This document shows positions 32,816 to 40,632 of a stretch of 64,000 nucleotides of DNA, piece by piece (the stretch's first letter is position 1; each line of letters begins with the position of its first letter). The stretch lies in contig NZ_FQYM01000005.1 of the NCBI RefSeq assembly GCF_900141705.1, forward strand, positions 1 through 64,000. Direction: 5' to 3'. This DNA is from Fibrobacter sp. UWP2 (GTDB taxonomy: Bacteria > Fibrobacterota > Fibrobacteria > Fibrobacterales > Fibrobacteraceae). The translations under genes were made by a program, and so were the position numbers. The notes beneath the pieces are model-generated. The model did not search any database and had not been told where the DNA came from. It saw nothing but the letters and a program-made list of their open reading frames with translations.

Positions 32816-35156
32816 ACTTTTTAGTGCGAAAACGGCTGCTGCTTTGGCGGTGGCGTTTTCGCTAGTGTCTGCGCAAAATGCGTCGGTCGCGCCCAATGCG
32901 ACGCCTCCCGACTCGTCGCTCCTTTTGCTGCAATCGCTTTCGGCGGCTCCGGATTCGGCGGCGCCTGCGGCTCAACAGCCATCAACAACGGCTCCTCAAC
33001 AACCTTCAGCAACGGCGGCTCAACAGCCCTCTCCGCCGCCGCAGCCTGCAAGCGCTTCGGCATTAAAATCAGTTCTTTACCTGGGTGGCGGGGAGCATTC
33101 GCCGTGGTTCCACCTGGGCGTGCTCTACGCTATCGAAAGCTATTCCATCCCGGTCGATTCCATTGTGGGCACTTCGTGGGGAGCCTACATCGGTTTCCTT
33201 TGGGCAAAGGGCCTCCCGCTCGACGACATCCAGCGTATTTTGCTGGATTCGTACGTAATCGAGTACGTGGGCCACAATGAGTTTGACGACCTTTACAAAA
33301 CAAAGGAACGTGTGTTCGATTTCCCGGTATCTGTCAACGGACTGCCGAGTCTGCGCCACCGCTTTACGGTTGCGGCAGATACCAATGGAACGCTCCGCCG
33401 CAATGTGAAACCGCTTGAGCCCGATTCTGCGCTCATCCGGCGGTCCTTGGCTAAGCTCCGCTTGCAGGAATCTCTCTACCGCCAGCCGGCGGGGTTCATC
33501 ATTCCGTTCAATGTTAAGGATTGTGACGGTCGGCTCTCCAATTCGGCAGATGATGTTTTCAAGACGATTCCATTAAAAGAAAACGGAGCGTCTACAGAAC
33601 TTTGCCCTTACAGCGCGGTCCCTGCCGAAGACAACATGGCTGAATTCCCGATGATCTCGGTGGCGGCACCCATTACGCAGAACGCGTCCAACTCTCCATG
33701 GAATTCTCCATGGCAAAAGGCTTTGGCTGACCGTGAACTGCAAAACTTGGGCACGCAGCCGGGAGTGATTATCCGTGCGCACACGGTATTGGATACCGCC
33801 CGCAAAACATGGATCCAAGCGGGATTCTCTGCCATGGAACGCCGTTTGAGTGAGGCCGCCCGCTTGTTCCCGCGCAAGGTGGACTACGCAGCAAAAAAGA
33901 GAACGTCCATGCCCTGGTTCAAGTTTAATCCTGTGCTAGATAGTTTGTCTGCAGAGCAACAGTCTCCCGTAAAAACATACTGGAACCCGCAAGACACGGG
34001 AATGCTTGCTCCAGAGAATTTTGCAAACGCCTTGATGGCTGAACCCGCCTACGATTCTGTGGAATTCCAGATGCTACCTACGGGCGACTTGTGGGTGAAC
34101 GCTTCGGTCCACCCGACGTTCGATGTTTTTGCCGGTGGATTTGGCTCAAACGCTCTTGGTCCCAACGCCTATGCGGGAGTCTCCATGGCCTATGTCGACC
34201 AAATGGAAATTGAAGCAACCCTCTCGGGATTTTGGGGCGGAGAAACATACGGGTTTACGCCGCGCATAATGATCTCTCGCCTGTGGAACAAACATTGGTC
34301 CTTCCTTTTTGGCTACGACCTAATGCATTTGCAACCGTTAAAATCCTATGCAGGCAACGTCGATTTGGCATGGCGGATTCTTTCGGAAGAACGCAGCGAC
34401 CTTCACATGACTGTCGATTACCAAATGACCGATTTGCAAAAGGTCTCGCTCGACTTTATGTTTGGCAACCGCACATACGAACTGAATCCGACGACCTACA
34501 CAAAGCATAAGGTTAACACCTACCCGGTGTCGCCTAGCGTCCGATATGAACTGCGCTCTGGCGAAAACGACAGTTGGTTTGCCGCCGAGGGGTTTGCCGT
34601 GACGGGTGAACTTGGGTTGCAGTCGATAGGTTTGGATCTCGACATGTACGATGGCATTCCCATTTACTGGCGGTCCAGCGTCGAGGCTCGCTATTCCCAT
34701 TCGCCCACGGACTTCTTTACGTTCAACGTGGCTGCCGCGGGTGGATTGAACATTTACCATGAAGAAGGCCACGGCTACGTTTACCCGGACACGTTTGAAA
34801 TCAAGGCGCTAGACAACACGTTCCGTCAGCGTATTCGCGCTACGCCGTGGAGCACGGAGTGGTACAATCCCGACCTGGCTTCGCACCATTACGGCTTGCT
34901 CCGCGCCAATGCAGGTGTGCACTATGGCGTTGTGGGCGCTTGGCTCTTTGGAGCCTATGTGCGTGACTTCGAAGAAAACGAGTCGGCAAAGCTCGGTGCC
35001 GACAAGTTCATTTTTGAACCAGCCCTCCGTTTTGCGTACAAGTCCATCACGGCCTATGCGGGCTTGACTCGTACGGTGGATTCCGATACGTTTGACGACT
35101 TGAGCAAGTTTAAGAATTACCGTTACTTTATCCGTATCGGCAACTACGAGTTCTGA
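32787..35156 (+). CDS. Patatin-like protein fused to an outer-membrane beta-barrel
   Basis: A signal peptide (~1-30, ending 'LVSAQ'), then a Pro/Gln/Ser-rich linker (~40-90). Residues ~90-360 look like a patatin phospholipase: 'VLYLGGGEHSPWFHLGVLYAIE' in place of GGGxRG, and the nucleophile elbow 'VGTSWGAYIGFLWAKG' (GxSxG, Ser130). A clear DG[GA] catalytic Asp was not found. Residues ~430-789 alternate polar and aromatic residues as amphipathic strands and end in Phe ('IGNYEF'), the signal for BAM insertion. The layout resembles type Vd autotransporters such as PlpD. It closes the ABC/PilT-like operon. Confidence 0.8.
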   Translation: MLLIRHALAKLFSAKTAAALAVAFSLVSAQNASVAPNATPPDSSLLLLQSLSAAPDSAAPAAQQPSTTAPQQPSATAAQQPSPPPQPASASALKSVLYLGGGEHSPWFHLGVLYAIESYSIPVDSIVGTSWGAYIGFLWAKGLPLDDIQRILLDSYVIEYVGHNEFDDLYKTKERVFDFPVSVNGLPSLRHRFTVAADTNGTLRRNVKPLEPDSALIRRSLAKLRLQESLYRQPAGFIIPFNVKDCDGRLSNSADDVFKTIPLKENGASTELCPYSAVPAEDNMAEFPMISVAAPITQNASNSPWNSPWQKALADRELQNLGTQPGVIIRAHTVLDTARKTWIQAGFSAMERRLSEAARLFPRKVDYAAKKRTSMPWFKFNPVLDSLSAEQQSPVKTYWNPQDTGMLAPENFANALMAEPAYDSVEFQMLPTGDLWVNASVHPTFDVFAGGFGSNALGPNAYAGVSMAYVDQMEIEATLSGFWGGETYGFTPRIMISRLWNKHWSFLFGYDLMHLQPLKSYAGNVDLAWRILSEERSDLHMTVDYQMTDLQKVSLDFMFGNRTYELNPTTYTKHKVNTYPVSPSVRYELRSGENDSWFAAEGFAVTGELGLQSIGLDLDMYDGIPIYWRSSVEARYSHSPTDFFTFNVAAAGGLNIYHEEGHGYVYPDTFEIKALDNTFRQRIRATPWSTEWYNPDLASHHYGLLRANAGVHYGVVGAWLFGAYVRDFEENESAKLGADKFIFEPALRFAYKSITAYAGLTRTVDSDTFDDLSKFKNYRYFIRIGNYEF

Positions 35157-35163
35157 CCGGTCG

Positions 35164-36174
35164 CTATTCGCCGCGATTCTTGGCGGCGACATCCTTGTAC
35201 TTGTTGTGGTCAGTAAGCGTGCTGCTAAAGAAGTGCGTCCCCGACCCGTCGTCCTTTGCCACAAAATACAGCGCCTTGGTCTCGGCGGGGTGCAGCGCAG
35301 CCTCAATGGCCTTGCGGCCCGGGTTCGAGATGGGGCCGGGCATCAGTCCCTTGAACTTGCGGGTGTTGTACGGGCTGTCGCTGTTCAACTGGCTCTTGTA
35401 GATGGGTCCGGTCAAGTTCCTGAAGATGAACCTCACCGTGGGGTCCGCCCCCAGCGGCATGCCAATGCGCAGACGGTTGTGGAACACGCCCGAGATCAGC
35501 GGGCGCTCGTCTGCCTTGCCGGTCTCTTCTTCGACGACGCTTGCGAGGGTCAACACGCGGTGCCAGTTGCCCAAGGTTTTCCACATCGACTCGCCGGGCA
35601 TTTCCTGCAGTTCGTCGCGGAGTTTCAGGTTAGCAGCCACCATCTGCTTGAGGATGGTCTCTTCGTTGGCGTCAATGGGGAAGGGGTAGGTGTCGGGGAG
35701 GAGGTAGCCCTCGAGCGACTTCGCGTCGACCCCGAGGGAGGCGGTGAACTTCGGGTCCTGGACGAGTTTGTTCCAGCGGTCTTCGTCCAGGCTTGGAAAC
35801 GCCTTTTTGAGGTAGGCGGGAATTTCCCACGAGGCCCGACCCTCGGGGATGGTCACCTTGCGTACGGCGTTCTTGCCGCTCTCGATGATGCCGATGATGC
35901 TTTCCAGTTTTTGGTGGGGCGGTATTTCGAACCAGCCTGCCTTGAGCGAGGGCGGGTTGAGCTTGCACCACAGTTTGAAGGCGAGGTCGTCGGTCCAGAC
36001 TCCCTTTTCCTGTAAAATTTGAGATACTTTGGCGGCAGAACTCCCCTTAGGAACCTCCAAAAGAACGGTTTCGGAGTTGACGGAGGGCGCATTTATGCGT
36101 TTTTTTGCCTGAAAAACGCAAAAAAACGAAATTAGAACCACCAAAACAATAAAAATCGCAAAAATCTTCTTCAT
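35164..36174 (-). CDS. mltG: Endolytic murein transglycosylase MltG
   Basis: 336 residues from the start at 36174: one transmembrane segment ('IFAIFIVLVVLISFFCVF'), a LysM-like region ('VLLEVPKGSSAAKVSQILQEKGV') and the YceG/MltG catalytic domain with 'EGYLLPDTYPFPIDANEETIL', 'LTLASVVEEETGKADERPLISGVFHNRLRIGMPLGADPTV' (catalytic Glu in 'EEETG') and 'LNSDSPYNTRKFKGLMPGPISNPG'. It cleaves nascent peptidoglycan glycan strands at the membrane to end synthesis. The long open frame upstream of 36174 is antisense to the next gene and not coding. Confidence 0.95.
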   Translation of the reverse strand: MKKIFAIFIVLVVLISFFCVFQAKKRINAPSVNSETVLLEVPKGSSAAKVSQILQEKGVWTDDLAFKLWCKLNPPSLKAGWFEIPPHQKLESIIGIIESGKNAVRKVTIPEGRASWEIPAYLKKAFPSLDEDRWNKLVQDPKFTASLGVDAKSLEGYLLPDTYPFPIDANEETILKQMVAANLKLRDELQEMPGESMWKTLGNWHRVLTLASVVEEETGKADERPLISGVFHNRLRIGMPLGADPTVRFIFRNLTGPIYKSQLNSDSPYNTRKFKGLMPGPISNPGRKAIEAALHPAETKALYFVAKDDGSGTHFFSSTLTDHNKYKDVAAKNRGE

Positions 36175-36270
36175 AGCGTAAAAATTTAAAAGAAATTTCA
36201 ACAAAAGGCAAAAATAAAAGGTATATTCCTTATGCATTGTTGAATATTTTCCCTTGTTTTGAGGAATGTT

Positions 36271-36714
36271 ATGAAAATGATTAAAAAGGTTATGTTTGTC
36301 GCCCTTGCTGTATTGGTCGCTTCGTCCTTCGCTGCTAAGAAGGTCAAGTCCAAGATTGGCGACGTCGATCTCACCAAGGAAAAGGGTGGTGGATCTGTGG
36401 TTTGCACCGCCGGCTTTAACGACGAACTCACGATTGTTAAGGAAGCCGATACCGACGTGCTCGTGAAGGGCAACTGCGGTCAAGGCTGGGTCGAAAAGTC
36501 CAAGATTGAATACGTTGCACAGGCTGCTGGCGACAAGTCCATGAAACTCGAAGGCGTGGACGTGGTCGGCTGGCTCGATAACCCGTCTGCCGTGTTCGTG
36601 TTGGAAAACGACGATCTCGATTTTGATGGCGTGAACATCGACCGTGACTTCAAGGAATACCTGCAGCACACGATGGACCGCGAACAGATGGAAATGCACA
36701 ACAACGAAAACTAG
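36271..36714 (+). CDS. Small secreted protein, hypothetical
   Basis: 147 residues with a signal peptide (MKMIKKVMFVALAVLVASSF, cleavage near 'SFA|AKK') and GAGG before ATG 36271. The mature part has two cysteines ('SVVCTAGF', 'KGNCGQGW'), which could form one disulfide, and an acidic C-terminal half ending 'DREQMEMHNNEN'. No family recognised. Possibly periplasmic. A promoter element TATATT lies at about 36221-36226, and a strong terminator follows. Confidence 0.75.
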   Translation: MKMIKKVMFVALAVLVASSFAAKKVKSKIGDVDLTKEKGGGSVVCTAGFNDELTIVKEADTDVLVKGNCGQGWVEKSKIEYVAQAAGDKSMKLEGVDVVGWLDNPSAVFVLENDDLDFDGVNIDRDFKEYLQHTMDREQMEMHNNEN

Positions 36715-36744
36715 TTGTTAGCGCATATTCGAGCTGACTTTCGG

Positions 36745-36772
36745 CACCCCGCAAAAAGCGGGGTGTTTTTTT
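36745..36772 (+). terminator. Strong terminator, CACCCCGC stem with T7
   Basis: CACCCCGC-AAAAA-GCGGGGTG followed by TTTTTTT, 30 bases after the stop of the small secreted-protein gene. Confidence 0.9.
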
Positions 36773-36895
36773 ACATCCAGACCATTTTTGTATACCCCCG
36801 TGTCCACAAAAAACACAAGGGTGTTCTGTATCACGTGGAAAAAAAGCGGACTGAAATTATTTTTGGGGGGTATTGGAATGTGTGAGGTTTTACCT

Positions 36896-39460
36896 ATGAA
36901 AAAATTGATTGCTTTGGGAATGGCTCTCTTGGCCACCACAGCTTTCGCGGCGAACCGTGTGGGACCGGTGAGTCAGTACGGTCAGCTACAGGCTGGCAAG
37001 AACAACAACGGGCAGGGTCGCATTTATGGCAGTTGCCCGTCGTATTCCACATCGGGCAACGAAGTGCAGGTGCAGGGCATGAGCCTTTTCTGGAGCATCT
37101 CGAGCGATGTGGGTTCTCCGTTCTGGACCGCCGACTATATTTCGGGCCTGGTCTCCCGTCAAAACATCCAGTTGATTCGCGCGCCCATGGGCGTCGACGA
37201 GAACTGGGGCTCGGGCAATTATTTCTCAAACAAGGGCTACTACCAGGGCCTTATGAACACCGTGGTGCAGGCGGCAATCGACAACGACATCTATGTCATC
37301 ATCGACTACCATTCCCACAAGGCGACCAACAGTGTGGATAACGCCAAGACCTTCTTTAGCGAGATGGCGCAAAAGTGGGGCAAGTACGACAACGTGATTT
37401 TTGAGATTTTCAACGAGCCCACGGACCAGAGCTGGAACGAGATCAAGTCGTATGCCAACGACGTGGTCAAGACAATCCGTCAGTATTCCGACAACCTGAT
37501 TTTGGTCGGCAACCCCAGTTGGGACCAGCATCCCGAATACGCCGTCAACAACGAGGTGACCGACAGTCAAAAGAACATCGCCTATACGTTCCACTTTTAT
37601 GCCGGCAGTCATTCTTTGGGCCGCGAGGGCTCGCAGGCCGTTTCTGCCATGAACAGCGGCCTCCCGGTGTTCGTCTCCGAGTGGGGGACTGTCAATGCCG
37701 ATGGCGATGGCGCCGTGAGCGGCAACGCTTCTGGGTGGGTTGACTGGATGAACCAGCACAAACTCTCTGGGGCGAACTGGGCTGTATCGAACAAGAACGA
37801 GGGCGCCTCTTATTTTAGCGGCAGCGCCTGGAACTACTCTAACAGCGGCAAGTGGGTGAACGAGAATGTGTTCGCCAAGCTCTCGACGTCGTACAAGCCG
37901 TGCTCTGGTTCTTCGCCGAGCTCTAGCTCTTCGATTGCTTCTAGTTCGAGTGTTGTTCTGCCCGCGGGTTACACCGACTACATAGACGATTTTGAGGACG
38001 GGGACAGCCTTGCTTTTACGGGGGGCATTTGGTACGCTTATACGGATGCCGCCGATAATGGGGCGTCCACCATCAGCAACGCCAAGGTCAAGGATCGCAA
38101 CGGCGAAGACGGCTATGACGTTGTTCTTACCGCCGACAATGAATCCAGGAACATGGCTGGCATGACGGGAATAAGGCTGAGTCAGGGGGGCAATGAATAC
38201 GAACCTTATGTCGCCTTGGGTGTCAAGTTCAACGCCAATGAGTCCGCTTACGACCTCTCGGCCTGTAACACCATCTCGTACAAGTACAAGGGCGCTGGCC
38301 ATAATTTCAAAGTGGAGACCACGGGCGTTATCGATTACGGCTACCACCAAGTGGTCAAGAGCGACGCGGATTCCTGGACCATGGTCACTCTTTCGTGGGA
38401 CATGCTGAATCAGCCCTCGTGGGCTGACGAAGTCACCCTCAACAAAAAGAATGTCACCAAGTTCACGTGGGAAGTCAAGGGTGATATGAAGGGGACGCAG
38501 CCGAAAAAGAATTTCCTCTCCGTCGATGATGTCCGTTGCGTGGGGTGGTCTACCAAACCGTTTGTCCCGTCGTCATCGAGTGTTGCGCGTTCCAGCTCTA
38601 GCGTTGCGCCGTCGAGTTCCAGCGTAACTCCCTCAAGTTCGAGCATCGCGCCGTCCAGTTCTTCGATTGCATTTAGTTCTAGCTCTGTTCAGCAGTCGTC
38701 GTCGAGTATCGTTCGTTCTTCCTCCAGCAGCGTTATACTTTCTTCGAGCTCGTCGGCAAAGTCCAGCTCTAGCGTTGCGCCTTCGAGTTCCAGCGTAATT
38801 CCCTCCAGTTCGAGCGTCGCGCCGTCCAGTTCTAGTGTCGCTCCAGTGGAATACAAGATCATCGGGAACCTGGAACAGTCTGTGGCGAAGGGGGCGGAAA
38901 TCGATTTGATTACTGTAACAGGAGTCAAGTCTTTCACGCGCGATAGCTACATGGCTTACTTCCTGGATGCCGTAGTGTCCAACGGGACGTTGACGATTTT
39001 TGGCAAGGTTCCGGAATTCTTCTACTTGGAGGGCCTTGTGACGGAAAAGTTCACTGTTAACGGAGAACGTATCGAGCTGAAGTTGACTGTGCTTGCGTTG
39101 GTCTCCAGCAGCAGCGAAGAGCCGCCGCAGTCCTCGTCCAGCGAAGAGACTGTAACGTCCTCGAGTAGCGTGCTGCCGGAATCTTCTTCGAGTGCCGAGG
39201 AACCTCCCATGTGCATGCCCGTGGCGACTCTCGACAAGTTGGGCTTTAGCTATGCGCGCAATACGCTCTCGATTCTTGGTGTTCGCGGCACAATCAATAT
39301 CCAGGTGTTCGATCTCATGGGACACTTTGTAAAGGAATTTGTCGCCAATTCTTTGTTAGGGGAGGTCCAGTTCGATTTGAACGTCCTTCCCAAGGGGAAT
39401 TACCTGGTTCGTTACACGGCGAATGCGGTTGCTAAAACGGCCCGAATTGCCGTTCGCTAG
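36896..39460 (+). CDS. GH5 endoglucanase with carbohydrate-binding module and Ser-rich linkers
   Basis: 854 residues. A signal peptide (~1-20) is followed by a GH5 (subfamily 2-like) catalytic domain to ~330: 'LIRAPMGV', 'DIYVIIDYHSH', acid/base Glu174 in 'FEIFNEPTDQ', 'YTFHFYAGSH', nucleophile Glu262 in 'FVSEWGT'. Residues ~360-555 form a CBM11-like beta-sandwich starting 'TDYIDDFEDGD' and ending 'NFLSVDDVRCVGW'. A poly-serine stretch (~560-645) and an Ig-like domain follow. The final ~65 residues ('FDLMGHFVKEF...LPKGNYLVRYTANAVAKTARI') look like a type-9-secretion-type sorting domain. It hydrolyses cellulose at or outside the cell surface. GAGG before ATG 36896 supports the start. Confidence 0.92.
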   Translation: MKKLIALGMALLATTAFAANRVGPVSQYGQLQAGKNNNGQGRIYGSCPSYSTSGNEVQVQGMSLFWSISSDVGSPFWTADYISGLVSRQNIQLIRAPMGVDENWGSGNYFSNKGYYQGLMNTVVQAAIDNDIYVIIDYHSHKATNSVDNAKTFFSEMAQKWGKYDNVIFEIFNEPTDQSWNEIKSYANDVVKTIRQYSDNLILVGNPSWDQHPEYAVNNEVTDSQKNIAYTFHFYAGSHSLGREGSQAVSAMNSGLPVFVSEWGTVNADGDGAVSGNASGWVDWMNQHKLSGANWAVSNKNEGASYFSGSAWNYSNSGKWVNENVFAKLSTSYKPCSGSSPSSSSSIASSSSVVLPAGYTDYIDDFEDGDSLAFTGGIWYAYTDAADNGASTISNAKVKDRNGEDGYDVVLTADNESRNMAGMTGIRLSQGGNEYEPYVALGVKFNANESAYDLSACNTISYKYKGAGHNFKVETTGVIDYGYHQVVKSDADSWTMVTLSWDMLNQPSWADEVTLNKKNVTKFTWEVKGDMKGTQPKKNFLSVDDVRCVGWSTKPFVPSSSSVARSSSSVAPSSSSVTPSSSSIAPSSSSIAFSSSSVQQSSSSIVRSSSSSVILSSSSSAKSSSSVAPSSSSVIPSSSSVAPSSSSVAPVEYKIIGNLEQSVAKGAEIDLITVTGVKSFTRDSYMAYFLDAVVSNGTLTIFGKVPEFFYLEGLVTEKFTVNGERIELKLTVLALVSSSSEEPPQSSSSEETVTSSSSVLPESSSSAEEPPMCMPVATLDKLGFSYARNTLSILGVRGTINIQVFDLMGHFVKEFVANSLLGEVQFDLNVLPKGNYLVRYTANAVAKTARIAVR
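38566..38848 (+). repeat. Degenerate tandem repeat encoding poly-Ser linker
   Basis: About 14 copies of a ~21-base unit of the type 'gcg ccg tcc agt tct agc gtt' (A/V-P-S-S-S-S) inside the GH5 gene. Copies differ at wobble positions, so the array is old or selected at protein level, but unequal exchange could still change linker length. Confidence 0.75.
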
Positions 39461-39525
39461 TTGTGTAGTGCGTATATTTGCATATTTGCACTGACGGGGT
39501 CGTGGGTCATATTTATATTTGGCCC

Positions 39526-40242
39526 ATGATTTTTAATAAGGGAATAAAAGACGGTTTGCCGATAGGCCTTGGCTATTTTGCCGTCTCTTTTTCGTTCGGT
39601 ATCGCGGGGGCGAAGTTCCTCAGCTGGCCGCTCGTCACCCTCATTTCGATGACCAACTTGACTTCAGCGGGGCAGTTTGCCGGCCTTCAAATTATGGCGG
39701 ATGCCGCGGGGACGCTCGTCGAGATGGCCATCGCTTCTTTTTTCATCAACCTTCGTTATTCGCTGATGGCGGTTTCGCTATCACAAAAGGTCGATGGCAA
39801 TTTTGGCACTTTCAAGCGTCTGCTTTTGGCGACTGGCATCACTGACGAAATTTACGCCGTCGCCATGGGGCAAAAGTCGAAGGTGAACGCGCTTTATTTT
39901 TTGGGGCTCATGGTACTCCCGTATATCGGCTGGTCGTCGGGGACGCTTTGTGGCGGTGTTTGCGGAGAGATTCTCCCGCCCATGGTGACAAACGCCCTTG
40001 GCGTCGCGCTGTACGGCATGTTTGTCGCGATTGTCGTCCCTCCCATGAAGCACAGCCGACCGACCTTCATCGCGGTCGCCATCGCCATAGCGTTGAGCCT
40101 TATGTTCAAGTATGTTCCCGCGTTGAGCGGGGTTTCTGTGGGGTTTGCGATTATCATTTGTGCCGTGCTTGCGTCGCTGGTGTGTGCGTTCCTGTTTCCT
40201 GTCCACGACAAGCACGTGGCCACCAAGCCGGAGGCCTCCTGA
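39526..40242 (+). CDS. azlC: AzlC-family branched-chain amino acid exporter, large subunit
   Basis: About 238 residues and six or more transmembrane segments. Family blocks: 'GIKDGLPIGLGYFAVSFSFGIAG', 'LTSAGQFAGLQIMADAAG', 'FFINLRYSLMAVSLSQKV' and 'GITDEIYAVAM'. With AzlD it exports valine and related amino acids. ATG 39526 is preferred because the family begins at 'KGIKDGLPI'; the frame is open to 39478. A TATATTT element sits immediately before 'ggcccATG', suggesting a near-leaderless start. Confidence 0.92.
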   Translation: MIFNKGIKDGLPIGLGYFAVSFSFGIAGAKFLSWPLVTLISMTNLTSAGQFAGLQIMADAAGTLVEMAIASFFINLRYSLMAVSLSQKVDGNFGTFKRLLLATGITDEIYAVAMGQKSKVNALYFLGLMVLPYIGWSSGTLCGGVCGEILPPMVTNALGVALYGMFVAIVVPPMKHSRPTFIAVAIAIALSLMFKYVPALSGVSVGFAIIICAVLASLVCAFLFPVHDKHVATKPEAS

Positions 40243-40559
40243 TGGATCTCAAGACGTATTTTTTGTACCTGGCGGTCATGTCGGGCGTTACGTACCTCTT
40301 GCGCGCCATCCCGTTCATTTTGCTCAAGGGCGAAATCACCAGCCCGTTCTGGAAATCGTTTTTGGCATACATCCCGTACACGGTGCTCTCTGCCATGACG
40401 GTGCCCGCCATATTCTACGCTACAGATAACATAATTTCCGGTGTGCTCGCCCTCGTGACGGCGGTTATTGCGTCTCTTTTGGGCCGCGGCCTTGTTGTCG
40501 TCGCCGCCATCGCCTGCATCACCGTTTTAGCCGCCGATAGCGCGATGCTGGTGATGTAA
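40242..40559 (+). CDS. azlD: AzlD-family branched-chain amino acid exporter, small subunit
   Basis: 105 residues with four hydrophobic segments, 'YLAVMSGVTYLLRAIPFILLKG' and 'FLAYIPYTVLSAMTVPAIFY' being the AzlD hallmarks. The ATG overlaps the azlC stop (TGATG), so the two are translationally coupled. GGAGG-like GAGGCC lies 6-9 bases before the ATG. Confidence 0.92.
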   Translation: MDLKTYFLYLAVMSGVTYLLRAIPFILLKGEITSPFWKSFLAYIPYTVLSAMTVPAIFYATDNIISGVLALVTAVIASLLGRGLVVVAAIACITVLAADSAMLVM

Positions 40560-40632
40560 ATAAACATTTTACTTGCTTTCCTGCATATACATATATATAT
40601 TAAAGTGATTAATTTGTTTGGGGTCACTTATC

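Noticed and set aside
37900-38850. CRISPR-like array in the serine-rich part of the GH5 gene
   Set aside because: The repeats are in frame, vary at wobble positions and encode a Ser linker; no spacers and no cas genes.
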